Notes: generated from the letters alone by a model not told the origin. A stretch of DNA of 16,696 nt from Tannerella sp. (GCA_031268395.1 JAIRXI010000294.1:1-16696); one strand, 5' to 3'; counted from the first letter of the stretch, positions 7,048 through 14,682 are shown. Made by a program: numbers and translations.

Positions 7048-7563
7048 CTATCTTTTTCTTGCAATTAAAATAACGCCGACTATACAGGCCAGTATCAGGA
7101 GGCTGATTGTCTCGAAAGGGAGGAGATACTGGTGTTTGTCCACTCCCATGAGGGCGTGTCCAACGGTGCGCACGTCCAGTTCGCCATGGTCGAAATGGGA
7201 GGGGAGGAAGCGGTTTTTGAGGGTGAAGAAAAGGCACAGGACCAAACCGCTGCCGGCCGTCAGCAGCCCGGCAAGCATTTTGGCCCACTTTGGCCGTTTG
7301 GCACGGTCTTCGCCCTGCTGGGAGGAGGTCAGCAGGATGGAGAAGACGTAGAGCACGGTGATGCCGCCGGCGTAGATGAGCAGCTGTACGGCGCCCAGAA
7401 AGGAGTAGTTGAGCTGGAAATAGATGCCCGCCGTGCCGAAGAGCACGAAGAGCAAATAAGTGGCGGCACGCAGGATGCGCCGCGTCGTTACGGCCAGTAT
7501 TGCGCTGGCGGTCATAAAGATGGCCAGTACTGTGAAGACGATCAGGTCAAGCGTTATTTCCAT
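7048..7563 (-). CDS. nuoJ: NADH-quinone oxidoreductase subunit J
   Basis: A 171-residue integral membrane subunit of complex I, part of the E-channel region between the quinone site and the antiporter-like subunits. Five hydrophobic helices can be followed. The conserved glycine-rich third helix is seen as LGAVQLLIYAGGITVLYVFS, which holds the family pi-bulge region, and RRILRAATYLLFVLFGTAGIYF precedes it. The loop SSQQGEDRAKRPKWAK is polar and the C-terminus (VGVILIARKR) is short. The start ATG 7561-7563 lies inside the end of nuoI (17-base overlap), suggesting translational coupling. nuoK follows after 4 bases. Confidence 0.94.
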   Translation of the reverse strand: MEITLDLIVFTVLAIFMTASAILAVTTRRILRAATYLLFVLFGTAGIYFQLNYSFLGAVQLLIYAGGITVLYVFSILLTSSQQGEDRAKRPKWAKMLAGLLTAGSGLVLCLFFTLKNRFLPSHFDHGELDVRTVGHALMGVDKHQYLLPFETISLLILACIVGVILIARKR

Positions 7564-8074
7564 GAGTCTGTATCTGTTTATTGAGTATTTTCACCAGTTT
7601 GTCGCGGGTAAATACGGCGTGTTCAAAGGCGGTGTCGAAGCGGATGGCCTGCGCAGGGCAGACGTTGACGCACAACTGGCAGAACATGCACGAACCCAGG
7701 TTGTATTCATAGGCGAGCAGCCTTTTCTTCTTTTTCCCGGTTTCCGGGTCGGCGACGGTTTCCGACTCGATGCGAAGGGTGCCGTTCGGGCATGTGGTTG
7801 CACAGAGGCCGCAGGCGGTGCAGCGGTTGTTTCCGGCTTCGTCGCAGGGCATCGCCAGCGTACCGCGGAAACGGTCGAACAGGGTCAGTGTGCCGCGGTT
7901 TTCGGGATAGCGTTCCGTCGTCTTCCGCGTGAAAAATTCGACGAAAGTGACCTTCAGGCCCCGTATCAGCGAACATGTTCCGCGCGCGATTGCGGCTACG
8001 TAACTCCCTTTCCGTTTCCGTGCCGTTTCCGCCGGCTGTACGGCTTCAATAGCTGTCTGTCCATCCATCATCAT
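7547..8074 (-). CDS. nuoI: NADH-quinone oxidoreductase subunit I (2x[4Fe-4S] ferredoxin-like)
   Basis: A 175-residue peripheral-arm subunit carrying clusters N6a and N6b, which pass electrons towards NuoB. Both CxxCxxCxxxCP motifs are intact: Cys85/88/91/95 (CTACGLCATTCP) and Cys129/132/135/139 (CMFCQLCVNVCP). An amphipathic N-terminal part (SLIRGLKVTFVEFF) matches the membrane-surface helix of the family, followed by TERYPENRG. The start is uncertain among three consecutive ATG codons (8074, 8071, 8068). The N-terminal 20 residues are poorly conserved, and the C-terminal tail (KLVKILNKQIQTHGNNA) overlaps nuoJ. The 24 bases between it and nuoH are made of ATT/ATGA words with no clear ribosome binding site. 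Confidence 0.95.
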   Translation of the reverse strand: MMMDGQTAIEAVQPAETARKRKGSYVAAIARGTCSLIRGLKVTFVEFFTRKTTERYPENRGTLTLFDRFRGTLAMPCDEAGNNRCTACGLCATTCPNGTLRIESETVADPETGKKKKRLLAYEYNLGSCMFCQLCVNVCPAQAIRFDTAFEHAVFTRDKLVKILNKQIQTHGNNA

Positions 8075-8098
8075 CAGTCATTAATCATTATCCATTCA

Positions 8099-9175
8099 TT
8101 AAAAGTGCCACCCGAAGACGACGCAGACGGTCATCAACAGCAGGTTGAGCAGTCCGATCGGTACGAGTATTTTCCATTCCAGCGTCAGGATCTGGTCGAT
8201 GCGCAGGCGCGGGAAGGTCCATTTAATCCACATCAGCAGCCAGACGACAAAGAATGACTTGCCGAAAAACCAGACGAAGCCGGGGATACAGTCCATCACC
8301 CCGTTGAAACCCGTCCAGCCGGCGATGTGCAGTGGCATCCATCCGCCCAGAAAGATGGTGGCCGAGATGGCCGAGATGATGAAAAGATTCACGAATTCGG
8401 CCACGTAGAACAGTCCGAAGTGCATCCCCGAATATTCCGTGTGATAGCCCGCCGTCAGTTCCGATTCGGCTTCGGGCAGGTCGAACGGGCCGCGATTTAC
8501 TTCCGCATTGCCGGCGATCAGGTAGATCAGGAAGGCGACCAGGGCGGGCACGTGTCCCTTGAAAATAAACCATCCGTCGGCCTGGCGTTCGACGATCTGG
8601 CTGAGTTGCATGGTGTCCGTCAGCACGATGACGGTCAGGATGGAGATGCCGACCGACAGTTCGTAACTGACCATCTGCGCTCCGCTCCGCATCGCCCCGA
8701 TCAGCGAATACTTGTTGTTGCTGCCCCAGCCCGCCAGCAGGATACCCACCACGCCGATGGACGAGGCGGCCAGCACAAACAGTACGCCGACATTGAAGTC
8801 GAGCACCTCCAGCCCCCTGCTCACCGGCAGGCAGCTGAAAGCCAGCACCGAGGCCAGGATCACGATGTAGGGGGCCAGGTTGTAGAGAAACTTGTCGGCC
8901 TGGCGAATGACGATGATTTCCTTGATCAGCATCTTGATCATGTCGGCAAACAGCTGGAATATCCCGAAAGGCCCTACCCTGTCGGGTCCCAGGCGACACT
9001 GGAAGGCGGCGCATACCTTGCGCTCCATGTAAATCATGATCACGGCGATCACGGCATACATCACCAGAATGGCAATGCCCACCGCCACACATTCCACGAA
9101 CACCGCCACACCCGACGGCATGAGCGACGTGAGCCAGGCATGTATCCAGCCTGTAACGATACTGAAGTCAAACAT
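8099..9175 (-). CDS. nuoH: NADH-quinone oxidoreductase subunit H
   Basis: A 358-residue membrane subunit that forms much of the quinone chamber and the start of the proton path. Family landmarks are present: [20 protein letters not shown] with KMLIKE in the first loop, [20 protein letters not shown] followed by VSYEL, the acidic loop [20 protein letters not shown], then [20 protein letters not shown] followed by TFPRLRIDQ. The first acidic and arginine residues that line the quinone tunnel are therefore kept. It is a little longer than many homologues (about 320-345), mostly in the N-terminal periplasmic segment. It lies 37 bases after nuoCD, the widest gap in the operon, and that gap contains a 14-bp tandem duplication. 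Confidence 0.95.
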   Translation of the reverse strand: MFDFSIVTGWIHAWLTSLMPSGVAVFVECVAVGIAILVMYAVIAVIMIYMERKVCAAFQCRLGPDRVGPFGIFQLFADMIKMLIKEIIVIRQADKFLYNLAPYIVILASVLAFSCLPVSRGLEVLDFNVGVLFVLAASSIGVVGILLAGWGSNNKYSLIGAMRSGAQMVSYELSVGISILTVIVLTDTMQLSQIVERQADGWFIFKGHVPALVAFLIYLIAGNAEVNRGPFDLPEAESELTAGYHTEYSGMHFGLFYVAEFVNLFIISAISATIFLGGWMPLHIAGWTGFNGVMDCIPGFVWFFGKSFFVVWLLMWIKWTFPRLRIDQILTLEWKILVPIGLLNLLLMTVCVVFGWHF

Positions 9176-9203
9176 CTTTCATCCTTAATCTTTCATCCTT
9201 AAT
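9176..9203 (-). repeat. 14-bp tandem duplication in the nuoCD-nuoH gap
   Basis: The plus-strand unit ctttcatccttaat occurs at 9176-9189 and 9190-9203. In the reading direction of the operon this is attaaggatgaaag twice, directly before the nuoH ATG. Each copy contains AAGGATG, so the repeat near the start could act as a ribosome-binding region, although clear Shine-Dalgarno sites are otherwise not seen here. Confidence 0.85.
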
Positions 9204-9212
9204 CAGTCATTT

Positions 9213-10853
9213 TCACCGGTCAATGTCGGGCACGATATAGTCGAGCGTGCCGCCGATGGCGATCAGGTCGGCGATTTTCGAACCGCGGGTGATCGTGTCA
9301 ATGCAGGCCACGAGCGGAAGCCCGGTGCTGCGGAATTTGACGCGGTAGGGATACCTGTCGCCGCGACTCTCAATATACACGCCAAACTCGCCGCGACTTG
9401 ACTCCACGGCCGAATAGTATCCGCCTTCGGGCATGCGGAGGACGGGTTTCATCTTCACCTGGAAGTCGCCCGCCGGGATGCTGTCGATCAGCTGCTCGAT
9501 GATGCGCATGCTTTCTTCGATCTCGTCCATGCGCACCATGTAGCGCGAAAAACAGTCGCCCCTGTGGTAGAGAATTTCCCTGAAATCCACCTTGCCGTAC
9601 ATTGCGTAGGGATGGCGTTTGCGCACGTCGCAGGCCCAGCCCGAGGCGCGTCCCGTCCCGCCGGTTGTTCCGAACGAAATGGCGTCTTCGCGGCTCAGCA
9701 CGCCGACGCCCTTCATCCGCTGCTGCGCGATCACGTTGCCCGTAAACACCTCATGATATTCCCGGAGCACGGGACGCAGACAGGCAATCAGTTCCTTCAC
9801 GCGCCGTACAAAATCCGGATGAATGTCTGCCTGTACGCCGCCGATGGTATTGTAGTTGAGTATCAGGCGGCCGCCGGTGGTCTGCTCGAAGATGTCGAGA
9901 ATCTTCTCGCGGTCGCGGAAGCCGTAGAAGAAGGCGGTCAGTGCGCCCAGGTCCATGCAGAGCGTGGAGAAGAACAGCAGGTGCGAATCGATCCGCTGCA
10001 ACTCGTCCATAATCGTGCGGATGTACTGGACACGTTCGGAAACGTCCACCCCCAGCCCCTTTTCCACGCAGCGGCAGAAGGCATGTCGGTTTTGCATGGC
10101 CGAGAGGTAGTCCAGGCGGTCGGTCAGGGCGGCGATCTGGGGATAGGTCAGGCTTTCGCACATCTTTTCGATGCCGCGGTGGATATATCCGCAGTAAACG
10201 TGCAGCTTGCGGATGAACTCGCCTTCGAGCGAGACGCGAAAACGCAGCACGCCATGCGTGGCCGGATGTTGCGGGCCAATATTGATCACGTATTCGTCGT
10301 CTTCAAACAGGACCTGTTTCTTCTCGACCAGCCGTCCCTTTTTGTCTGTTTTGAAGGTCGAAGTGGTATCGATGGCGATTTCGTTGGTCATGCGGACGGG
10401 ATTGACCGTGCGGCTGTTGTCGCAGTCCTTGCGCAGGGGATAGCCGACCCAGTCGTCGCGCAGGAAGAGGCGGCGCATGTCGGGATGGTCGGTGAAACCG
10501 ATGCCGAAGTAATCGTAGACCTCGCGTTCGTTCAGCTCAGCCGTTTTCCAGCGGCTGCATACCGAGGGGAGTTCAGGATGTTCGCGGTCGGCCGTCATCG
10601 TCCGCAACACCAGCTGATGACCGTGCACGGTGGATTCCAGGTGATAGACGACGCCCAGCCCGTCGTCGCCCCAGTCCATTCCGGTCAGACTGCGCAGGAA
10701 GTCGAAGCGCAGCGCTCCGTCAGCGAGCAGCGTGTCCGCCACAGCGGGAAGCGCGTCCGGCTTCACCGTCATCACCGGCGGCGCTCCGTCCTGTCCGGCG
10801 TCCACCGTCGCATCGGGACACCGCTCCCGCAACATAGCTTCCATCTTACACAT
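9213..10853 (-). CDS. nuoCD: Fused NADH-quinone oxidoreductase subunit C/D
   Basis: A 546-residue natural fusion of NuoC and NuoD, the core of the quinone-reducing module. Residues about 1-145 are NuoC ([25 protein letters not shown] at 107-119, [17 protein letters not shown]). A linker of about 40 residues follows. Residues 186-546 are NuoD, with GPQHPATHG at 193-201, [14 protein letters not shown] near 221-234 and DRLDYLSAM with Tyr249. His200 and Tyr249 sit where the family binds the quinone head group. The C-terminus [14 protein letters not shown] is typical. Two starts are possible: ATG 10853, overlapping nuoB by 8 bases, or ATG 10844, lying just after its stop. Either way nuoB and nuoCD are tightly coupled. 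The fusion and the absence of nuoE/F/G nearby agree with the reduced complex I of Bacteroidetes. Confidence 0.95.
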   Translation of the reverse strand: MCKMEAMLRERCPDATVDAGQDGAPPVMTVKPDALPAVADTLLADGALRFDFLRSLTGMDWGDDGLGVVYHLESTVHGHQLVLRTMTADREHPELPSVCSRWKTAELNEREVYDYFGIGFTDHPDMRRLFLRDDWVGYPLRKDCDNSRTVNPVRMTNEIAIDTTSTFKTDKKGRLVEKKQVLFEDDEYVINIGPQHPATHGVLRFRVSLEGEFIRKLHVYCGYIHRGIEKMCESLTYPQIAALTDRLDYLSAMQNRHAFCRCVEKGLGVDVSERVQYIRTIMDELQRIDSHLLFFSTLCMDLGALTAFFYGFRDREKILDIFEQTTGGRLILNYNTIGGVQADIHPDFVRRVKELIACLRPVLREYHEVFTGNVIAQQRMKGVGVLSREDAISFGTTGGTGRASGWACDVRKRHPYAMYGKVDFREILYHRGDCFSRYMVRMDEIEESMRIIEQLIDSIPAGDFQVKMKPVLRMPEGGYYSAVESSRGEFGVYIESRGDRYPYRVKFRSTGLPLVACIDTITRGSKIADLIAIGGTLDYIVPDIDR

Positions 10854-11469
10854 CCGTCGCTGTTTTTGGGGGCCGACCCGTTCCGTTCATTTTCTCATGC
10901 TTCATTCTTCTGTTGACGCCTCCGAAGAATTTCTCCAGTTTCACCTTGCGCTGGAGCTGGATAATGCCGTAGAGCATGGCTTCGGGGCGCGGCGGACAGC
11001 CGGGGACATAGACGTCGACGGGCAGGATTTCGTCGACGCCGTTCACTACATGGTAGGATTTTCGGAACGGTCCGCCCGACACGGCGCAGGCGCCGATGGC
11101 AATCACGTATTTCGGGTCGGCCATCTGGTCGTAAAGCCGTTTGAGCACGGGCGCCATGCGGTCGGTAATCGTTCCGGCCACCATGATAAAGTCGGCCTGG
11201 CGCGGGCTGGCGCGAGTGACTTCAAAGCCGAAACGGGCGAAATCGTAGCGCGCCGCGCCGACGGCCATATACTCGATGCCGCAGCAGCTGGTGGCAAACG
11301 TCAGCGGCCAGAGCGAATTGCTCCGCCCCCAGTTGACGATGTCGTCCAGGCATCCCAGCACGACGTTGCCGCCCTGTGCGTTCAACTCGCGCGCCATGGC
11401 TTCGAGGTATTCGTTATCGTTAAATTCCCCGTATTTTATTGATTTGATCCCGGGCTTTTTCACTTCCAT
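10846..11469 (-). CDS. nuoB: NADH-quinone oxidoreductase subunit B
   Basis: A 207-residue subunit holding the terminal [4Fe-4S] cluster N2, which reduces quinone. The ligands are visible as Cys62-Cys63 ([10 protein letters not shown]), Cys128 ([10 protein letters not shown]) and Cys158 ([10 protein letters not shown]). [20 protein letters not shown] is the standard central motif. I chose ATG 11467-11469 ([16 protein letters not shown]), which gives a normal N-terminus and a 10-base overlap with the end of nuoA. The frame stays open further upstream to 11580, but that extension runs antisense to nuoA-frame codons and has a low-complexity Gly/Arg composition unlike NuoB. The C-terminus has a short basic tail ([21 protein letters not shown] is its last 21 residues less one at each family-variable site), which overlaps the nuoCD start. 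Confidence 0.95.
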   Translation of the reverse strand: MEVKKPGIKSIKYGEFNDNEYLEAMARELNAQGGNVVLGCLDDIVNWGRSNSLWPLTFATSCCGIEYMAVGAARYDFARFGFEVTRASPRQADFIMVAGTITDRMAPVLKRLYDQMADPKYVIAIGACAVSGGPFRKSYHVVNGVDEILPVDVYVPGCPPRPEAMLYGIIQLQRKVKLEKFFGGVNRRMKHEKMNGTGRPPKTATDV

Positions 11470-11810
11470 TCCAATGCTCCTTTCCTCCAGGGGTACGCCA
11501 GTCCGAGCGCCAGTATGCCCAAAAAAAACAGGACGCTCACCAGCCCTCCGACGCCCAGATCCTGCACCGCTACTGCCCACGGGAAGAGGAAGACCGTCTC
11601 CACGTCAAACATGAGGAACAGGATGGCAAACAGGTAATACCCCACCTTGAACTGCATCCAGGAACTGCCGCGGGTCGGGATACCACATTCGTAGGCCTCG
11701 CCCTTCTGCGGATTGAACGAACGCGGCGAAATCAGCCGCGCAATCCCCAAAGCCGCCACCACCAGCAGGATGGCCGTGATCAATGATACAATCAGTAAAA
11801 CGAAATACAT
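11460..11810 (-). CDS. nuoA: NADH-quinone oxidoreductase subunit A
   Basis: A 116-residue, three-helix membrane subunit that anchors the peripheral arm near the quinone site. The conserved loop [20 protein letters not shown] and the second helix [20 protein letters not shown] are intact, including the Cys of the loop and the Asp/Glu pair of FDVE. The protein ends [11 protein letters not shown]. It is the first gene of the operon: no minus-strand gene lies upstream, and a TATATTTG promoter box stands 25 bases before its ATG. Its end overlaps nuoB by 10 bases. Confidence 0.95.
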   Translation of the reverse strand: MYFVLLIVSLITAILLVVAALGIARLISPRSFNPQKGEAYECGIPTRGSSWMQFKVGYYLFAILFLMFDVETVFLFPWAVAVQDLGVGGLVSVLFFLGILALGLAYPWRKGALEWK

Positions 11811-11835
11811 GACATGCTATATGTTTAATTCGCGG

Positions 11836-11843
11836 CAAATATA
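11836..11843 (-). promoter_or_regulatory. -7 box of the nuo operon promoter (TATATTTG)
   Basis: On the minus strand this reads TATATTTG, a full match to the Bacteroidetes -7 consensus TAnnTTTG. It ends 25 bases before the nuoA ATG, leaving a short leader. No good TTTG -33 box was found at the usual 19-21 base spacing, so it is an incomplete promoter call. The identical octamer serves the divergent gene at 12191. Confidence 0.6.
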
Positions 11844-11951
11844 CGCATATTTCTTCCTGATTGTCCTTTGCCGGGCAAAATCATCCCAAAATGTCCATTG
11901 GAATCAGGGAGGTTGAGCGACCCGGGCCAACCGTCAGGAACCGTGGACGGC

Positions 11952-12062
11952 AAGTATAACTTTTCATACTTACCAGTATGGAGTGCCCATACTTACCAGT
12001 ATGAGGTGTCCATACTTACCAGTATGAGGTGTTCATACTTGCCAGTATGGAGTGTTCATACT
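11952..12062. repeat. Array 2: 23-bp-period dyad tandem array
   Basis: Four full 23-bp units start at 11965, 11988, 12011 and 12034, and a fifth begins at 12057 and decays after catact. Each unit is a 16-bp dyad, CATACTTACCAGTATG (one copy has tgcc in the centre), plus a 7-nt spacer (gagtgcc, gaggtgtc-type or gagtgtt variants). A degenerate right arm (aagtat, 11952-11957) precedes the first unit. Arms are 6 bp with a 4-nt centre. The right arm AGTATG also pairs with the next CATACT across the 7-nt spacer. It lies midway between the two divergent promoter boxes. The units vary mainly in the spacer while the arms are invariant, which suggests the dyad is the functional part. Confidence 0.92.
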
Positions 12063-12067
12063 CGTCC

Positions 12068-12119
12068 GGCCGGCAGAGAGGTCGGGATCATCCCTTCCGC
12101 CCGCCCGTTTCTGCCGGCC
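12068..12119. repeat. 10-bp inverted repeat flanking array 2
   Basis: ggccggcaga (12068-12077) pairs perfectly with tctgccggcc (12110-12119) around a 32-nt loop. It begins where the fifth unit of array 2 breaks down. No T tract follows on either strand. It could be the tail of the array element or an independent hairpin. Confidence 0.6.
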
Positions 12120-12190
12120 TCTTCCGGATCGCAAACAGCATAACACACAAATCTTTCGACCCGTAGCCGGCGTTATCGGGAATATTTATC

Positions 12191-12198
12191 TATATTTG
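12191..12198 (+). promoter_or_regulatory. -7 box upstream of the DUF3256 gene (TATATTTG)
   Basis: A full match to TAnnTTTG, 44 bases before the ATG at 12243. There is no obvious TTTG at the -33 position, so only the -7 element is supported. It mirrors the box that serves nuoA on the other side of array 2. Confidence 0.6.
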
Positions 12199-12242
12199 CG
12201 GGCGGGAACGGCAAACGTTCCGTATTTCAACCTGTATTTATA

Positions 12243-12893
12243 ATGTATATGAAATATTTATTCTTGCTTGTATTGTATCTGTCGGCAGGGCTGGCCGCTG
12301 TGAAGGCACAGGAGATGGCTTCGCTTTTTGTCGACATGCCGGACGAATGTATCCTGCAACTGGAAGATGCCTGGCGGAAGGATCTGGTGGAACTGTATCG
12401 CGCAGGCAAACCGGCCGCGCTGGACAATACGATGAAGGGGCGTTCGACACTGGTGAAGTTGACGCCGGATTACCTGCTTCTGCAGTCGTCCGAGCGGAGC
12501 GTGGTGGAGATGAAACTCCTGCCGCTGATCAACCGTACGAACATCCTCTGCGTCGTGACGACCGTGAGCGCGCCGGTGGCCGACAGCCGCGTTGCGTTCT
12601 ACACGACGGACTGGAACCGGCTGGAGGCCTCCGATATATGGACGCCCGCGACGGCCGACCGGTTCATCCGGGAAAATGCCGACCGTCAGAGCGAAGCCTT
12701 CCTGGACGCGCTCTCCCGCATGGATATGGATTTGATACGCTACCGCCTTCATGCCGAAGACGCCACCCTGACGGCCGAATATACGACGCCCGAATACCTG
12801 AGCGAAGATGACCGTGCAAAGGTGGTTCCCTTTCTGAAAGCCGAAGCGCTCGTGTATGAATGGAAAGCTGGACGGTTTGAACCGCTCCGCTAA
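12243..12893 (+). CDS. DUF3256-family secreted protein
   Basis: A 216-residue exported protein of the Bacteroidales DUF3256 family, whose function is not known. A signal peptide (MKYLFLLVLYLSAGLAAVKA, then Q) starts at the ATG 12243 or, in frame, at ATG 12249; the second gives a more typical n-region. The mature part opens with MASLFVDMPDECILQLEDAWRKDL and then has MKGRSTLVKLTPDYLLLQSS and SVVEMKLLPL...ILCVVTTVSAPVADSRVAFYTTDW, the strand pattern I associate with this family. The family call is from memory of that pattern. There is no lipobox, so it is likely free in the periplasm or outside. The SGNH hydrolase gene begins 12 bases downstream, so the two are probably one transcript starting at the promoter near 12191. 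Confidence 0.75.
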   Translation: MYMKYLFLLVLYLSAGLAAVKAQEMASLFVDMPDECILQLEDAWRKDLVELYRAGKPAALDNTMKGRSTLVKLTPDYLLLQSSERSVVEMKLLPLINRTNILCVVTTVSAPVADSRVAFYTTDWNRLEASDIWTPATADRFIRENADRQSEAFLDALSRMDMDLIRYRLHAEDATLTAEYTTPEYLSEDDRAKVVPFLKAEALVYEWKAGRFEPLR

Positions 12894-12905
12894 AATAAAC
12901 CTCTT

Positions 12906-13679
12906 ATGAAGAAAGCCTTTTTTATATGCCTGTATCTGCTGCTGGCGCTGGCGCCGGCTGCACAGCAGAAACGGCCGGTGTACGTCGTTTACATAGGCAA
13001 CAGCATCACGCAGGGCGCACTGATCGACGCCCCGGAGCACAATGCCCCGCCTGCACAGGCAAGCCGCTACCTGTCCGGACAGAAAGATATTGACCTGCGC
13101 GGGTTTTCCAATCAGGGTGTCAGCGGACAAACCACCGTCGACTTCCTTCCCGCCCAGCAAACCCGTTTTCCGAAAGTCGTTGCCGCCGCCGCGCCGTTTG
13201 CCGCAGACAGCGGGGCCATCCTGCTGTTCTCCGTGATGCTGGGCACCAACGACAGCGCCATCCGGGGGCCGAACGGGGCGCCGGTTTCACCCGTACAGTA
13301 CTACACCAACCTGAAAGTCCTGCTGGACGAACTGTTCCGCCTCTATCCGGAAGCGGTGTTCGTGCTGCAGCGCCCCGTCTGGTACAGCCCGAATACCTAT
13401 AATTCTGCGATGTATCTGAAGGCCGGGCTGGAAAGGCTGGTCAGCTATGCGCCCGAACTGGAGAGACTGGAGGAAACGTATGCCCGGCTTCGTCCCGGCC
13501 GGGTTTTCACGGGCGATACGGCCGCCTTCGACTATTTCAGGACGCATTATGCGACGGATTTGGTACCGGAAGACGGAAATGCCGGCACTTTCTACCTGCA
13601 CCCGAATGCGGCGGGGGCCGCCCGGCTGGGCGAATTTTGGGGCAGGGCCATTCACCGGGTCATCGGCCAATTGCCGTGA
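12906..13679 (+). CDS. Secreted SGNH/GDSL-type hydrolase
   Basis: A 257-residue exported esterase-like protein with an N-terminal signal peptide (FFICLYLLLALAPAA, then QQ). SGNH blocks are visible: block I YIGNSITQG with the nucleophile Ser33, block II NQGVSGQTT with Gly71, block III GTND with Asn115, and block V HPNAAG with His232. The first block reads GNS, as in many Bacteroidetes SGNH enzymes, rather than GDS. The Asp normally three residues before the catalytic His is missing: the sequence is TFYLHPN, with Phe at that place. The enzyme may use a Ser-His dyad or another acid. Substrates in this class include acetylated sugars and sialic acids; none can be assigned here. It is co-directional with, and 12 bases after, the DUF3256 gene, and convergent with the next gene 45 bases away. 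Confidence 0.88.
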   Translation: MKKAFFICLYLLLALAPAAQQKRPVYVVYIGNSITQGALIDAPEHNAPPAQASRYLSGQKDIDLRGFSNQGVSGQTTVDFLPAQQTRFPKVVAAAAPFAADSGAILLFSVMLGTNDSAIRGPNGAPVSPVQYYTNLKVLLDELFRLYPEAVFVLQRPVWYSPNTYNSAMYLKAGLERLVSYAPELERLEETYARLRPGRVFTGDTAAFDYFRTHYATDLVPEDGNAGTFYLHPNAAGAARLGEFWGRAIHRVIGQLP

Positions 13680-13724
13680 AACCGGATTCTTGAGGATTCT
13701 TGAACAGAGATAACCGTTTCCCGG

Positions 13725-14309
13725 TCAGTAAAACTTAAATTCCACCCGGTCATAATACAGCGGCGCGCCGAGTTCGTTATACCGCTGGTACGTACTGCCA
13801 TCATCAAAGGGGACAATCAGTTTGACCCTGGCATTTTCGCCTACATATTCCAGTACGGACTGCACAGCCGTGCTTAAAAAATACCATTCGGCCGACTGTA
13901 TCGACATGGAGGCGTACTGGGAAATGACATTCTCGGCATAGCCGTAGACAAATTCGATGGGGTAATACTCATTGGTGAAAGTTGAAAATGAAAGAGTATC
14001 CGTTTGAAAGATAAACCGTCCGCTGCAGCGCATCAGGATCGTTGTGGAGTACAGTTTCGGACGGTTGCCGTTTCCGGAATCAATCACGTTCAGGTAAACG
14101 CCATTGTCCAGAATAACAAACTGCTTCTCGCCGAAAACGCCGTCTGCCGGATATTTGTTCAATATCTCGAAATTTTCGGTGGCAATCAGGCGGTCAATCG
14201 CCTTTTTCTCGTCCCGCTTCATTTCCGTATACGATCGCATGCTCTTGCTGCACGAGGAGATGCAAACCGCGCTCAATATCACTGTCAAAAGGCATATTTT
14301 CGTTTTCAT
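13725..14309 (-). CDS. DUF4827-family lipoprotein
   Basis: A 194-residue lipoprotein. The signal peptide ends ISSC with Cys20 as the lipidation site. The residues after it (SKSMRS) are not acidic, so it lacks the surface-export pattern seen in the SusD-like protein and probably stays on the periplasmic side. YTEMKRDEKKAIDRLIATEN and FVILDNGVYLNVIDSGNGNR fit the DUF4827 family, which has an FKBP-like fold resembling peptidyl-prolyl isomerases; no isomerase activity is claimed. The second half (LMRCSGRFIF...VKLIVPFDDGSTY...GAPLYYDRVEFKFY) matches the end of FKBP-like domains. Base composition is visibly more AT-rich than in the neighbouring genes. A TACATTTG box lies 28 bases before its ATG. 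It stands alone and is convergent with the SGNH gene. Confidence 0.75.
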   Translation of the reverse strand: MKTKICLLTVILSAVCISSCSKSMRSYTEMKRDEKKAIDRLIATENFEILNKYPADGVFGEKQFVILDNGVYLNVIDSGNGNRPKLYSTTILMRCSGRFIFQTDTLSFSTFTNEYYPIEFVYGYAENVISQYASMSIQSAEWYFLSTAVQSVLEYVGENARVKLIVPFDDGSTYQRYNELGAPLYYDRVEFKFY

Positions 14310-14337
14310 TGTTGGCTTCCGTTATGAAATTCGGATG

Positions 14338-14345
14338 CAAATGTA
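14338..14345 (-). promoter_or_regulatory. -7 box of the DUF4827 gene promoter (TACATTTG)
   Basis: On the minus strand this reads TACATTTG, matching TAnnTTTG, and it lies 28 bases before the ATG at 14309. No -33 TTTG at the right spacing was seen. Confidence 0.55.
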
Positions 14346-14424
14346 ACGAATATCCGCTACCCGGTTTTTGAATATCCAATTTTTAACCAAAGGACAGCAG
14401 CTGCGTTAGCATGGGGAACCATTC

Positions 14425-14504
14425 AAACACGGAGGACACGGAGACACGGAGACACGGAGACGGTGATCACGTTTTCCCTCCGTGTCTCCGTGTTCTCCGT
14501 GTTT
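14425..14504. repeat. 27-bp inverted repeat built from ACACGGAG tandem units
   Basis: The left arm, 14425-14451, consists of acacggag units in tandem and continues to about 14461. The right arm, 14478-14504, is its reverse complement with one mismatch in 27. The loop is 26 nt. On both strands the arms yield spurious open frames. Such ACACGGAG blocks are familiar as dispersed intergenic sequence in bacteria. It lies between the divergent DUF4827 and hppA genes and may fold into a strong hairpin. Confidence 0.9.
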
Positions 14505-14586
14505 AATTATAAGGAGGGCACGGTGGCGCCTTCCGGACAGCCTGTTGACGGCAAACGTACAGGCCTTGCACGTATCGGCTTGTCCC

Positions 14587-14631
14587 TGCACGGGTTGCTG
14601 ATGCCGCCTGCTCCACCCGTGCATGTTTTTT
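14587..14631 (+). terminator. Intrinsic terminator with no plus-strand gene before it
   Basis: A perfect 9-bp stem (tgcacgggt 14587-14595 with acccgtgca 14615-14623) with a 19-nt loop is followed by TG and six T (14626-14631). It points rightwards, yet the nearest plus-strand gene upstream ends at 13679, with the opposite-strand DUF4827 gene in between. It lies just before the hppA promoter, where it would insulate that promoter from read-through or end an unseen short RNA. Confidence 0.65.
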
Positions 14632-14650
14632 ATTAATTAACGATCAACAT

Positions 14651-14682
14651 CTTGCACAGCGCAGGCAAATTCCGTACTTTTG
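14651..14682 (+). promoter_or_regulatory. hppA promoter (-33 CTTG, -7 TACTTTTG)
   Basis: TACTTTTG at 14675-14682 matches TAnnTTTG exactly, and CTTG at 14651-14654 matches TTTG at three of four positions with a 20-base gap, the usual Bacteroidetes spacing. The leader to the ATG at 14718 would be about 30 bases. This is the best complete promoter in the window. Confidence 0.72.

Noticed and set aside
10846..11580. Long form of nuoB starting at 11580
   Set aside because: The extra 37 residues are Gly/Arg-rich and lie over nuoA coding sequence; ATG 11469 gives the normal NuoB start.
13685..13704. Tandem gattcttgag / gattcttgaa as a terminator for the convergent genes
   Set aside because: It is a 10-bp direct repeat with no hairpin or T tract, so no terminator can be supported in the 45-base gap.
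14406..14624. 72-codon minus-strand ORF
   Set aside because: It is produced by the ACACGGAG inverted repeat; such translated repeats are common false genes.
14515..14631. SRP (4.5S) RNA gene on the minus strand
   Set aside because: A TCCGGAAGG match is present, but the following GAAGCAGCC of the SRP domain is absent.
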